Positions 25,209-34,421 of a stretch of DNA of 64,000 bases are shown piece by piece. The notes below the pieces were generated by a model. It did no database searches. It was given only the letters and a program-made list of their open reading frames with translations, and had not been told where the DNA came from. The position numbers were made by a program, and so were the translations under genes. How positions within the stretch are numbered: position 1 is the stretch's first letter; the number at the start of each line of letters is the position of its first letter. Origin of the DNA: Cellulomonas shaoxiangyii (GTDB lineage: Bacteria > Actinomycetota > Actinomycetes > Actinomycetales > Cellulomonadaceae); the NCBI RefSeq assembly GCF_004798685.1, contig NZ_CP039291.1, forward strand, positions 3,534,001 through 3,598,000, in the 5' to 3' direction.

Positions 25209-26285
25209 TCACGAACCGGCGTGCTGCTCCGACGTTACCCATGCACCGGGCAGCGACGCGAGGGCGGCGGCGTCGGCACGCAGCGGCACCGGCGTCCCGG
25301 GCTCGCAGGACCAGCCGGCGGGGGCGAGCGCCGTCACCCGGCCCACGCCGGGCACGTCGACGACGACCTCCGTGCGGCCACGGCGCGAGCGCAGCACCGC
25401 GACCGTGCCGGTCGGCGCCCCGGCGCGTGGCCCGTCGCCCACCGCGACGACGAACGCGCCGGCCGCGAGCGCGAGCGTCGTGCCCGCGGTCGGGGCGGGG
25501 TCGAGCACGGCGACGAGCGCCCGGGCCCCCGGTGCCGCCGCGGCGGCGTCGGCGGGCACGTCGACGAACGCCTCGTACCCGAGGAACTCCGCGACGCGGC
25601 GCGAGGCCGGCCGCGACCACAGGGCCGCGGGGGCCGCGACCTGCAGCAGGCGCCCGGCGTCCATGACGGCGACGCGGTCGGCCACGGCGAACGCCTCGTC
25701 GTGGTCGTGCGTGACGAACAGCGCGGTGGTGCCGGTGGCGACCAGGACGTCGCGCAGGTCGAGCGCCAGGCGCTCGCGCAGGGACCGGTCGAGGGCGGAG
25801 AGCGGCTCGTCGAGCAGGAGCAGACGGGGCCGGGGGGCGAGGGCGCGCGCGAGGGCGACGCGCTGCCGCTCGCCGCCGGACAGGGTCGCGACGTCGCGGC
25901 GCTGCGTGCCGGGCAGGCCGACGAGGTCGAGCAGCTCGGCGACGCGCGCGCCGCGCTCGGCGCGGGGGCGGCCGGCCAGGCCGTAGGCGACGTTGCCCGC
26001 GACGTCGAGGTGCCCGAAGAGCTGCCCGTCCTGGAACAGCAGGCCGAAGCCGCGCCGGTGCACGGGCACGCCGGTCACGCCGACCCCGTCCCAGGCGACG
26101 TCGCCGCCGGCGAGCGGCTCGAGCCCGGCGACCGCCCGCAGCAGCGAGGACTTGCCGCACCCGGACGGCCCGAGCAGCGCGACGACCTCCCCGACGGGCA
26201 CGTCGAGCGACACCGCGTCGACCGCCGGCCGGTCGGCCCCCGGGTACCGCACGACGACGTCGACGACGCCGAGCCCGTCACTCAT
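25209..26285 (-). CDS. thiQ: Thiamine-type ABC transporter ATP-binding protein
   Basis: A 358-residue ABC ATPase. Walker A is GPSGCGKS (39-46), the Q-loop is LLFQDGQLF (about 83-91), the signature is LSGGERQ (135-141), Walker B is LLLLDEP (155-161) and the switch His lies in FVTHDHDEAF. A C-terminal beta-rich regulatory domain of about 110 residues follows, as in Fe3+/thiamine/spermidine importers. It is the third gene of the operon led by the TPP riboswitch, which is the main evidence for thiamine as substrate. Confidence 0.92.
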   Translation of the reverse strand: MSDGLGVVDVVVRYPGADRPAVDAVSLDVPVGEVVALLGPSGCGKSSLLRAVAGLEPLAGGDVAWDGVGVTGVPVHRRGFGLLFQDGQLFGHLDVAGNVAYGLAGRPRAERGARVAELLDLVGLPGTQRRDVATLSGGERQRVALARALAPRPRLLLLDEPLSALDRSLRERLALDLRDVLVATGTTALFVTHDHDEAFAVADRVAVMDAGRLLQVAAPAALWSRPASRRVAEFLGYEAFVDVPADAAAAAPGARALVAVLDPAPTAGTTLALAAGAFVVAVGDGPRAGAPTGTVAVLRSRRGRTEVVVDVPGVGRVTALAPAGWSCEPGTPVPLRADAAALASLPGAWVTSEQHAGS

Positions 26286-26304
26286 GACCGCTCCTCCGAC
26301 CCGC

Positions 26305-28032
26305 TCACCACGAGCTCCCCACGCCCGGCGGGCGCAGCCGCTCGCACACCGCCACGATCCCCGCGGTCAGGGCCGCGAGCAGCACCGACGCCGCGAGCGC
26401 CGTGCCGTAGTTGTCGACGCCCGGCCGCCCGAGCAGCCGGAAGATCACGACCGGCAGCGTCGGGTCCTCGGGCCGGGCCAGGAACGACGTCGCGCCGAAC
26501 TCCCCCAGCGACGCCGCGAACGCGAACCCGAGCGCCAGGCCGACCGACCGGACCGCGACGGCGAGGTCGACGGTCCGCAGCACCCGGCCCGGCGACGCCC
26601 CCAGCGTCGCCGCGGCCTCGCGCAGCCGCGGGTCGATGGCCCGCAGGACCGGCAGGACCGTCCGCACGACGAGCGGCACCGCCACGACGGCCTGCGCGAC
26701 CGGCACCAGCACGCCCGAGGTGCGCAGGTCGAGCGGCAGCCCGAAGGGCCGGTCCATCGAGACGAGGAAGCCGAACCCGACGGTCACGGCGGACACGCCG
26801 AGCGGCAGCATGAACAGCGCATCGAGGCCCGCGACGGCGCGGCGCCCGGCGGTCCGGCGGGGCCGCCGGGAGACGACGAGGGCGACGAGCCCGCCGACGA
26901 CCAGCGCCAGGACGGTCGCGTCGAGCGCGACGCGCAGGGACGTCACGGTCGCCTCCCAGGGGCTGACGCGCAGCACGTCCGCCGGCTGCGCCAGCCGCGC
27001 GTAGTTCGCGAGCCCCCAGCCGTCGGGCGTCCGCAGCGACCGGACAACGAGGTTGACGAGCGGCAGCGCGAGCAGCCCGAGCGCGGTGACCGCCGTGACG
27101 ACGACCGCGACGCGGTCCAGCGGGTCGCGCAGGCGCACGGGGTGCGCGGCGTCGACCGGCTCGGTGAGGGCGAGCGCCCGCTCCGTCCGGGCCCGCGCCC
27201 GGCCCGCGAGCGCGAGGGCGGCGACCACGACGACGAGCTGCACGACCGACAGCACCGCGGCGGCGCGCAGGTCGAGGAACTGCGTCGTCTGCACCCAGAT
27301 CTCGGTCTCCACGGTCCCGAACTGCCGCCCGCCGAGCACGAGCACCGTGCCGAACGCGGTCGCGCAGAACAGGAACGTCAGGGACGCGGCCGACGCGATC
27401 GCGGGTGCGAGCGCCGGCAGCGTCACGGTCCGGAACGCCCGCCACGGCGATGCGCCCAGGGAGCGCGCGGCCTGCTCGGCGCGCGGGTCGAGCCGCTCCC
27501 ACAGCCCGCCGACGGTCCGCACGACCACGGCGTAGTTGAAGAACACGAGCGCGAGGACGATCGCCGTCCGCGTGCCGTCGAGCCCGAGCCCGCCGAGCAG
27601 CCCGCCCTCGACGAGCAGCGAGCGGAACGCGACACCCACCACGACCGTCGGCAGCACGAACGGCACGGTGACGAACGCCCGCAGCGCGCCGCGCCCGCGG
27701 AACGTGCACCGGTGCAGCAGGTACGCGCCCGGCACGCCGAGCAGCACCGCGCCGAGCGTGCCGAGCGTGGCCTGCGTCAGGGTCTGCCCGACGATCCGCC
27801 ACGTGCGCGGGCGGGACAGCACGTCGGCGAACCCGCCGAGGTCGAGCGCGCCGTCGGTGACGAACCCGCGCCCGACGATCGCGGCGACCGGCCAGGCGAA
27901 GAACACGCCGAGGAACAGCAGCGGCACCGCGACCGCCGCGGCCCACGCCAGGACGCGCCCGAGCGGCACCCCGCCGACGCCCGGCCGGTGGGCCGGTGCG
28001 GCGGGGCGCGTGCGCCCGAGCGTCGTCGTCAT
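26305..28032 (-). CDS. thiP: ABC importer permease with two fused membrane domains (ThiP type)
   Basis: A 575-residue polytopic protein that carries two permease domains in one chain (about residues 45-285 and 325-560), as ThiP and FbpB do. EAA-type loops that contact the ATPase occur in both halves: EQAARSLGASPWRAFRTVTLPAL and LREAAATLGASPGRVLRTVDLAV (each followed by a membrane segment). It sits between the binding-protein and ATPase genes with 19-base gaps. Confidence 0.93.
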   Translation of the reverse strand: MTTTLGRTRPAAPAHRPGVGGVPLGRVLAWAAAVAVPLLFLGVFFAWPVAAIVGRGFVTDGALDLGGFADVLSRPRTWRIVGQTLTQATLGTLGAVLLGVPGAYLLHRCTFRGRGALRAFVTVPFVLPTVVVGVAFRSLLVEGGLLGGLGLDGTRTAIVLALVFFNYAVVVRTVGGLWERLDPRAEQAARSLGASPWRAFRTVTLPALAPAIASAASLTFLFCATAFGTVLVLGGRQFGTVETEIWVQTTQFLDLRAAAVLSVVQLVVVVAALALAGRARARTERALALTEPVDAAHPVRLRDPLDRVAVVVTAVTALGLLALPLVNLVVRSLRTPDGWGLANYARLAQPADVLRVSPWEATVTSLRVALDATVLALVVGGLVALVVSRRPRRTAGRRAVAGLDALFMLPLGVSAVTVGFGFLVSMDRPFGLPLDLRTSGVLVPVAQAVVAVPLVVRTVLPVLRAIDPRLREAAATLGASPGRVLRTVDLAVAVRSVGLALGFAFAASLGEFGATSFLARPEDPTLPVVIFRLLGRPGVDNYGTALAASVLLAALTAGIVAVCERLRPPGVGSSW

Positions 28033-28051
28033 CCTCGGTCCGTCCGGTCCG

Positions 28052-29137
28052 TCAGCCCACGACCGCGTCGGACCACTGCGTCAGCCACTCCTCGCGGTGC
28101 GCGTCGACGTCGGCCGCGGGCACCTCGAACGGCTGCTCGGCCAGCGGCGCCCACCGGGCCCACTCCGCGGGGAGCTCGACGGCGGTGCTCACCGGGTACA
28201 CGTACATCGACCCCGGCAGGTCGGCCTGCACGTCGTCGGAGAGCAGGAAGTCGATGAGCTGCGCGGCACCCTCCGGGTTGTCCGCACCGGCCAGCACGCC
28301 GGCGTACTCGACCTGGCGGAAGCACGTGTCGAGCAGGGCGCGCGTCGTCGGCTCGGTGCCGCCGTCGGGCACGGTGAAGGGCGGCGACGACGCGTAGGAC
28401 AGGACGACGGGCCGCGGCCCGTCGCCCCCGCCGGCGGTGAAGTCGGTGTAGTACGCCTCGCTCCAGCCGTCGGCGACGGCGAGCCCGTTCTCCCGCAGGC
28501 CCGTCCAGTAGTCGAGCCAGCCGTCCTCGCCGAACGCGCCGACGGTCGCGAGCAGGAAGGCCAGGCCCGGCGACGAGGTGACGGGGTCGGGCACGACGAC
28601 GAGGTCGCGGTACGCCGGGTCGAGCAGGCTCTCGAGCGTCGACGGCTCGGGCACCCCGCGCTCGGCGAACCACGCGGTGTCGACGTTCATGCACACGTCG
28701 GAGTAGTCGACCGCCACCAGGGCGCCGTCGTCGTCCCCCTCGACCGCGTACGCCGCGGCGTCCTCGGCGGCCGGCGCCGTCACGTCGGCGGGCACGACGA
28801 CCCCCTCGTCGAGCGCGCGCGTCGCGAACGTCGTGTCGAGGCCGTAGACGACGTCGCCGAGCGGTGCGTCCTTGGTGAGCACGAGCTGGTTGGCCAGCGC
28901 GCCGGAGTCGGCCTGCTGCACGACCTCGACGCTCAGGCCGGAGTCCTGCTCGAACTGCTCGAGCAGTCCCTCCGTGAGCGCGAAGGACTCGTGCGTGACG
29001 AGCGTGACGGTGTCGGCGCCGGCGCTCGGTCCGGCCGACGCGTCGTCGCCGCCGACGGCCGAGCAGGCGGTCAGCGCGAGGGCCGTGACGCCGGCGAGGG
29101 CGGCGCCGCGGGCACCGGTACGGGTGCGGGGGGTCAT
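28052..29137 (-). CDS. thiB: Thiamine ABC transporter substrate-binding lipoprotein (TbpA/ThiB type)
   Basis: A 361-residue exported lipoprotein. The lipobox is ALTAC (Cys about residue 25). The mature part is a periplasmic-binding-protein type 2 fold: TLVTHESFALTEGLLEQFEQDSG, DVVYGLDTTFATRAL, VAVDYSDVCMNVDTAWF and SYASSPPF, all matching thiamine-binding ThiB proteins. The ATG at 29135-29137 is preferred over an upstream frame that would run into the riboswitch. It is the first gene after the riboswitch. Confidence 0.94.
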   Translation of the reverse strand: MTPRTRTGARGAALAGVTALALTACSAVGGDDASAGPSAGADTVTLVTHESFALTEGLLEQFEQDSGLSVEVVQQADSGALANQLVLTKDAPLGDVVYGLDTTFATRALDEGVVVPADVTAPAAEDAAAYAVEGDDDGALVAVDYSDVCMNVDTAWFAERGVPEPSTLESLLDPAYRDLVVVPDPVTSSPGLAFLLATVGAFGEDGWLDYWTGLRENGLAVADGWSEAYYTDFTAGGGDGPRPVVLSYASSPPFTVPDGGTEPTTRALLDTCFRQVEYAGVLAGADNPEGAAQLIDFLLSDDVQADLPGSMYVYPVSTAVELPAEWARWAPLAEQPFEVPAADVDAHREEWLTQWSDAVVG

Positions 29138-29227
29138 GTGGTCGTGTCCTCCGTCGTCGGCGGAGGGGTCCCCGCCGACGGGCGCACCCGCGGGCACGCA
29201 CGACCGGCGGGGAAAGAGATGCCCGAC

Positions 29228-29320
29228 TCCCTACGCCGGTATCAACCGGATCAGGTTCGAGGGTCTGCGGTGGTCCGCACTCTCAGCGTCCAGCCCGTGC
29301 GTGCGGCCGACGCTCCCCTG
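29228..29320 (-). promoter_or_regulatory. TPP (THI-box) riboswitch
   Basis: Read on the minus strand the element has all THI-box parts in order: GGGGAGCG, then GCTGAGA, a variable stem-loop, then GAACCTGATCCGGTT, ATACCGGCGTAGGGA. These are the pyrimidine-sensor and pyrophosphate-sensor helices and the closing P1 strand. It precedes thiB by about 90 bases and should switch off thiBPQ when thiamine pyrophosphate is abundant. Whether it acts on transcription or translation is not clear. Confidence 0.95.
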
Positions 29321-29464
29321 TCGTTCACGGCCGATCCTAGCCCTCCGCCGGACCGCCCGGACGCGCGTCCGGGACCGGCGCGCGGTCACCGGACTGCGGA
29401 CCGGGCCGCACCCGGTTAGCGTCGTCCCCCTGGGCCGGACACGGCGCACGACCGAGGAGGACGC

Positions 29465-29719
29465 GTGGCAGAGAAGAACACGTCGATGGTGGCGAAGGTC
29501 GTCGGGATGGGCGTGACGCTCGGTGCCGCCTGGCTCGCGCACAAGCTGGTGGACACGGCGTGGGAGAAGGCGCGCGGGCACAAGCCGCCGTCGCCGGACT
29601 CGACCGACGAGGACGTGAACTTCTCCGAGGTCGTCGCGGCCGCCGTCATCTCGAGCGCCCTCGTCGCCCTCTCGCGCGTGCTGGCCACGCGCGGCACCGC
29701 CAAGCTCGTCGCCCGGTAG
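29465..29719 (+). CDS. DUF4235 family small membrane protein
   Basis: An 84-residue protein with two membrane segments: about 8-28 (MVAKVVGMGVTLGAAWLAHKLV) and 53-75 (FSEVVAAAVISSALVALSRVLA). The charged middle WEKARGHKPP is typical of DUF4235, which is largely restricted to actinobacteria. GTG at 29465 follows GAGGAGGA. A -10-like TAGCGT lies about 45 bases upstream. Function is unknown. Confidence 0.9.
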   Translation: MAEKNTSMVAKVVGMGVTLGAAWLAHKLVDTAWEKARGHKPPSPDSTDEDVNFSEVVAAAVISSALVALSRVLATRGTAKLVAR

Positions 29720-29764
29720 GCGCGTCGGCGTCGTCCGGCGTGGTCCGCGTCAGCGTGGTCCCCG

Positions 29765-30778
29765 TCAGGCGTGGTCCTCCCGCGCGGACCACTCCTGCGT
29801 CTGCGTGAGCCGGAACAGGTAGACGAGGGGCGGCGCGACCACCAGTGCCGCCAGGGCGGCCACGAGCACCAGCGCCCGCAGCGTCGCCGGTGCGCCCGCG
29901 GCCTCCGCGACGGTCAGCTGGTCGACGAGCAGCCACGGGTACTGCGCGACCGCCCACCCGCCGAGCACCGCCGCGACGGCGACGACGGCCGCCACGCGCG
30001 CGGTCGCGAACCGCCGCCGCAGCAGGAGCCACAGCGCGCCGAACCCCGCCACCATCGACAGCACCACGAGCGGGCCGGCGCGTCCGACGAGCCCCTCCGT
30101 GAGCGTCGGCGCGTCCGAGGAGATCGGGTACAGCGCGCCGAGGACCAGCGCTCCCGTGACCGCACCGACCACCAGGGCGCGGCGGCGGAGCCGCTCGGTG
30201 AGGGCGTCCCACCCCGCGCGCGCGGCGTCGGCGGTGAGGAAGGTCCCCGCGAGGAAGACGCTCGTGCTGACGGCGAGCACGCCGGCGATCAGGGGGGTCG
30301 GGGCCACCCACGACGCGACGAGGTCGCCGCGCCCGCCCGCGGGCACCCGCCCGGACGCGATCGCGCCCGCGACGGTGCCGAGGAAGAACGGCGCGATGAG
30401 CGAGGACGCGGCGAAGACCGCACCGAACAGGCGCGCCTGCGAGACGGTCGCGGAGTACTTCCGGAACGCGAAGCTCGCGCCGCGCAGCACGATCCCCAGC
30501 AGCGCCAGCAGCAGCGGGACGACGAGCGTGGTCATGACGGCGGTGAAGGCGCGCGGGAAGGCGGTCCACGCCATGACGAGCACGTAGATCAGCCAGACGT
30601 GGTTGGCCTCCCAGACGGGGCCGATGCTGTGGTCGATCAGCGTGCGCAGCCGCGCTCCGCGCTGCGCCCCGCCGGCGGTGAGGTCGTAGAAGCCGGCGCC
30701 GAAGTCCGCCCCGCCGAGCAGCGCGTACGCGACGACGCCCACGAGCAGCGCACCCGCGACCACGTCGGGCAGCGTCAT
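29765..30778 (-). CDS. cydB: Cytochrome bd ubiquinol/menaquinol oxidase subunit II
   Basis: A 337-residue polytopic protein. The N-terminus LLVGVVAYALLGGADFGAGFYDL and the following HSIGPVWEANHVWLIYVLVMAWTAFP split across its two invariant motifs (GGADFGAG; WEANHVW) identify CydB. It overlaps the cydA stop by 4 bp (ATGA). With CydA it forms the high-affinity terminal oxidase reducing O2 with menaquinol, used at low oxygen. No cydCD exporter follows here; the 3' side carries a 15-bp stop-region duplication. Confidence 0.96.
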   Translation of the reverse strand: MTLPDVVAGALLVGVVAYALLGGADFGAGFYDLTAGGAQRGARLRTLIDHSIGPVWEANHVWLIYVLVMAWTAFPRAFTAVMTTLVVPLLLALLGIVLRGASFAFRKYSATVSQARLFGAVFAASSLIAPFFLGTVAGAIASGRVPAGGRGDLVASWVAPTPLIAGVLAVSTSVFLAGTFLTADAARAGWDALTERLRRRALVVGAVTGALVLGALYPISSDAPTLTEGLVGRAGPLVVLSMVAGFGALWLLLRRRFATARVAAVVAVAAVLGGWAVAQYPWLLVDQLTVAEAAGAPATLRALVLVAALAALVVAPPLVYLFRLTQTQEWSAREDHA

Positions 30779-32169
30779 CGCTCCTCCTCGCCCGCGTCGA
30801 CGGACCGGCGCTGCGGGCCGTACGGGCTCGGCAGGTCCTCCTCGCCCTCGCGCCACCGGCGCGCCATCGACCTGAGCACCACGACGGCCCCGACCGTCAG
30901 GCCCGTGTACACGACGACGCTGCCCGTGAGCATCGACCACAGCCACGGGTTGTCGCCGGCGGCGTCGGCGGTCCGCAGCACGTCGTAGACCACCCACGGC
31001 TGACGGCCCACCTCCGTCGCGACCCAGCCGGCCTCGAGCGCGACCACGGCGAGCGGGCCGCACACGGCGGCGACGCGCAGGAACCACCGGCGCTGCGTGA
31101 GGTCGTGCCCGCGGCGCCGGGCCACCCAGAACAGCAGGACCAGCAGCACGAGCGCCGAGCCGATCCCGACCATCGTCTGGAACGCCCAGTGCGTCAGGTT
31201 CACGGGCGGCCGGTCCTCCACCGGGAACGTCTCCAGCCCGCGCACGGGTGCGGTGAGCGAGCCGCGCGCGATCAGGGACCCGAGCACGGGGATGTCGAGG
31301 GCACCGCGCACCTGACCGTCGACGAGCACGCCGCCGAGGCGCAGCGGGGCCGGGCTCTCCGTGGTGAGGGCGAGCTCGAACGCGGCGAGCTTCGCCGGCT
31401 GGCGGTCGCTCAGCCCGGCGCCCAGCACGTGCCCCACGACCGGCTGCAGGACGGCCGCCACGCTCGCGAAGACGAACGGGACGAGGAAGCCGAGCCGGTG
31501 CCGGGCGTCCCGCCGGCCCCGCAGCATGCCCACCGCGTAGACGCCCGAGACGGTGAACCCGACGACCATGAACGCCGCGACCCACATGTGCGCGAACTGC
31601 AGCACCGACAGGTCGTTGAACATCGCGGCCCACGGGTCGACGTCGGTGACCTCGCCGTCGACGACCCGGAAGCCCGCCGGCGCGTTCATCCAGGCGTTGA
31701 CGGCGACCACGCAGAACGTGCCGACCACACCCGCCACCGCCATCGGCACGAGCATGAGCAGGTGCACCCGCGGCGGCAGCCGGCCCCACCCGTACAGGTA
31801 GATGCCGAGGAAGATCGCCTCGGTGAAGAACGCGAGCCCCTCGAGCGCGAACGGGAGCCCGAGCACGTCCCCGAACGGGCCCATCAGGCCGGGCCACAGC
31901 AGCCCCATCTCGAAGCTCAGCACCGTGCCCGACACCGCGCCGATCGCGAACAGGACGGCCGACACCGTGGCCCACCGGTGCGCGAGCGTCAGCGCGACCG
32001 CGTCGTCGCGGTGGACCCCGCGCCAGTGCAGGACCAGGATCATCGACGGGAAGGCGACCCCGAAGCAGGCCAGGACGATGTGCCACCCCAGCGACAGCGC
32101 CATCTGCTGGCGTGCCGGGAGCAGACCCGCGGGGTCCGTCGCCGCGAGGAGGACGTCCACCGTCTCCAC
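30775..32169 (-). CDS. cydA: Cytochrome bd oxidase subunit I
   Basis: A 464-residue polytopic haem protein. The heme-ligand region is ARQQMALSLGWHIVLACFGVAFP (axial His of b595 near residue 25), followed by GAVSGTVLSFEMGLLWPGLMG and the GWVATEVGRQPWVVYDVLRT segment. The quinol-binding Q-loop is short, as in Gram-positive and actinobacterial CydA. GTG at 32167-32169 lies seven bases after TAGGTT (leaderless). An alternative GTG at 32160 is also in frame. CydAB probably serve microaerobic growth. Confidence 0.96.
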   Translation of the reverse strand: METVDVLLAATDPAGLLPARQQMALSLGWHIVLACFGVAFPSMILVLHWRGVHRDDAVALTLAHRWATVSAVLFAIGAVSGTVLSFEMGLLWPGLMGPFGDVLGLPFALEGLAFFTEAIFLGIYLYGWGRLPPRVHLLMLVPMAVAGVVGTFCVVAVNAWMNAPAGFRVVDGEVTDVDPWAAMFNDLSVLQFAHMWVAAFMVVGFTVSGVYAVGMLRGRRDARHRLGFLVPFVFASVAAVLQPVVGHVLGAGLSDRQPAKLAAFELALTTESPAPLRLGGVLVDGQVRGALDIPVLGSLIARGSLTAPVRGLETFPVEDRPPVNLTHWAFQTMVGIGSALVLLVLLFWVARRRGHDLTQRRWFLRVAAVCGPLAVVALEAGWVATEVGRQPWVVYDVLRTADAAGDNPWLWSMLTGSVVVYTGLTVGAVVVLRSMARRWREGEEDLPSPYGPQRRSVDAGEEER

Positions 32170-32176
32170 CCGATCG

Positions 32177-32182
32177 AACCTA
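32177..32182 (-). promoter_or_regulatory. Leaderless-type -10 (TAGGTT) of cydA
   Basis: TAGGTT on the minus strand, 7 nt, then GTG at 32169. Confidence 0.5.
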
Positions 32183-32275
32183 CGCCGACGGCGCGGTGCG
32201 GCCACCGGCGGGGCGATCGGCGTCCGCACCGCGAGACGCGCGGGCGGTCACGCCACCCGCGCGCCCCCGACGGCC

Positions 32276-33904
32276 TCAGTGCCCGGCGCCCAGGCGGCCC
32301 GCGAGCCGGTCCAGGCGCGCGGCGCTGTCGGCGTTGACGCCGACGAACTCGACCTGGGTCCCGCGCGCGGCGTACCGCTGGCGGATCGCGTCGAGCGCCG
32401 CGACCGTCGAGGCGTCCCACACGTGCGCGCGCGACAGGTCGATGACGACGCGCGCCGGGTCGCCCGCGTAGTCGAACCGGTGCACGAGGTCGTTCGAGAA
32501 CGCGAAGAACAGCGCGCCCTCCACGGCGTAGACGCGCTCGCCGTCGTCGTCGGACGCGTCGAGGCGCGTGACCGTCGTCAGGTGCGCGACCCGCCGTGCG
32601 AACAGCACGGTCGCCACGAGCACCCCCACGCCCACGCCGTACGCGAGGTTGTGCGTCGTGACGGTGACGACGACGGTCGCGAGCATCACGGCCGTCTCGG
32701 AGCGCGGCATGCGGCGCAGCGTGCGCAGGGAGTGCCAGTCGAACGTGCCGACCGACACCATCACCATGACGGCCACGAGTGCGGCCATCGGCATGATCGC
32801 GACCACGTCGCCGAGCCCCACGACGAGCAGGAGCAGGAACACACCGGCGAGGAACGTAGAGATGCGGGTGCGGGCCCGCGACTCCTTCACGTTGATCATC
32901 GTCTGGCCGATCATCGCGCAGCCGCCCATGCCGCCGAAGAACCCGGTGACGACGTTCGCCACGCCCTGCCCCCACGCCTCGCGGGTCTTGTCGGAGTGCG
33001 TGTCGGTCACCTCGTCGACGAGCTTGGCCGTCATGAGGGACTCGAGCAGGCCGACGACCGCCATCGCGAGCGCGTACGGGAAGACGATCCGCAGCGTCTC
33101 CAGGGTCAGCGGCACGTCGGGGACCAGCAGCGAGGGCAGGCTCTCGGGCAGCGCGCCCTCGTCGCCGACGGTCGGCACCGCGATGCCGACGCCGACGGTG
33201 AGCAGCGTGAGCGCGACGATCGCCACCAGCGGCGCGGGGACGACGGTCGTGAGCCGCGGCAGCAGCACCATGATCGCGATGCCCGCGAGGACCAGCGGGT
33301 ACACCACCCACGGCACGTCGACGAGGTGCGGCAGCTGCGACGTGAAGATGAGGATCGCCAGCGCGTTGACGAACCCGACCATGACGGACCGCGGGATGAA
33401 CCGCATGAGGCGTGCGACGCCGGCCAGCCCGAGCACCACCTGCAGCACGCCCGCCACCACCACGGCGGCGATCAGGTAGTCGACGCCGTGCTCGCGCACG
33501 ACCGGTGCGACGACGAGCGCCACGGCGCCGGTCGCCGCCGAGATCATGGCGGGCCGCCCACCCACGACCGCGATCGTCACGGCCATCGTGAACGACGCGA
33601 ACAGGCCGAGGCGCGGGTCGACGCCGGCGATGATCGAGAACGCGATCGCCTCGGGGATCAGCGCGAGCGCGACGACGAGCCCGGCCAGCACCTCGGTGCG
33701 CAGCCGCGCGGGCGAGCGCAGCGCGCTGCGGACCGACCACGCCGCGTCCGCCTCGGGGGCGCCCTCGACGGGGACGGGGACGGGCGCGGGGTCGGCGAGG
33801 TGGGCCACGCCGGGGTCGGTCGCGGGCGCACCGGCGGGCCCGGTCGCCGTGGTTCGCGGCGCACCGGGCTGGGACGTCGTGTCGCGGGGGGCGTCGGCGG
33901 GCAC
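32276..33904 (-). CDS. SulP-family anion transporter with STAS domain
   Basis: A 542-residue transporter with a disordered N-terminus of about 65 residues, then a UraA-type membrane domain (about 70-415; ALIPEAIAFSIIAGVDPRLGL, TGAVALVVAPVV, FGGMGGCAMIGQTMINVKESRARTR) and a C-terminal STAS domain (about 435-535; VIDLSRAHVWDASTVAALD). The family carries sulfate, bicarbonate or other anions. The GMGGCAMIGQ stretch and overall length fit the BicA-like branch of Na+-dependent bicarbonate carriers, but this is not decisive. It lies 51 bases after the Mrp operon on the same strand. Confidence 0.92.
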   Translation of the reverse strand: MPADAPRDTTSQPGAPRTTATGPAGAPATDPGVAHLADPAPVPVPVEGAPEADAAWSVRSALRSPARLRTEVLAGLVVALALIPEAIAFSIIAGVDPRLGLFASFTMAVTIAVVGGRPAMISAATGAVALVVAPVVREHGVDYLIAAVVVAGVLQVVLGLAGVARLMRFIPRSVMVGFVNALAILIFTSQLPHLVDVPWVVYPLVLAGIAIMVLLPRLTTVVPAPLVAIVALTLLTVGVGIAVPTVGDEGALPESLPSLLVPDVPLTLETLRIVFPYALAMAVVGLLESLMTAKLVDEVTDTHSDKTREAWGQGVANVVTGFFGGMGGCAMIGQTMINVKESRARTRISTFLAGVFLLLLVVGLGDVVAIMPMAALVAVMVMVSVGTFDWHSLRTLRRMPRSETAVMLATVVVTVTTHNLAYGVGVGVLVATVLFARRVAHLTTVTRLDASDDDGERVYAVEGALFFAFSNDLVHRFDYAGDPARVVIDLSRAHVWDASTVAALDAIRQRYAARGTQVEFVGVNADSAARLDRLAGRLGAGH

Positions 33905-33955
33905 GCGGGATCCGTTCGTTCGGGAGGGCGGCGGTGGGGGGCGGACCGGCTGCGG

Positions 33956-34396
33956 TCAGCGCGGCGTCGCCGGGCCGTGCGGCCCGGTGTCGTCGGCGGT
34001 CGGCGGCTCGGCGGGGCCCAGCTCGTCGGCCGTGCGCGCGTCCGCGGCGTGCAGGTCGCGCGTGAGCTCGTCGACGACGAGCAGGTCGTGCCGCACCTTG
34101 CCGGTGCGGTAGCCGGCGCGGCCGACCATGTGCGCCGCGACGGGCGCGGTGAGCATCTGGAAGACCACGACGAGCACCAGCGCCCACACGGCCCCGCCCT
34201 CGCGCAGCCGCAGCGCGAGCCCGACGAGCACGAGGATCAGCCCGAGCGTCTGCGGCTTGGTGCCCGCGTGCATGCGCGAGAGCAGGTCGGGGAAGCGCAG
34301 CACGCCGACGCCCGCCGCGAACACGAAGAACGCGCCGCCCAGCAGGCAGACGACGGAGACGACGTCCGCCGCGAGCGCCCAGTGGTCCGCGGTCAT
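33956..34396 (-). CDS. mnhG: Mrp-type Na+/H+ antiporter subunit G
   Basis: A 146-residue protein with three membrane segments and the MnhG core LLGGAFFVFAAGVGVLRFPDLLSRMHAGTKPQTLG (split around RFPDxxxRMHAxTK). A charged C-terminal tail of about 50 residues (ADELGPAEPPTADD) extends it beyond the usual length. It is the last gene of the antiporter operon, 25 bases after mnhF. Confidence 0.95.
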   Translation of the reverse strand: MTADHWALAADVVSVVCLLGGAFFVFAAGVGVLRFPDLLSRMHAGTKPQTLGLILVLVGLALRLREGGAVWALVLVVVFQMLTAPVAAHMVGRAGYRTGKVRHDLLVVDELTRDLHAADARTADELGPAEPPTADDTGPHGPATPR

Positions 34397-34421
34397 CCGC
34401 GCCTCCCCTCGTCCGTGCGCG

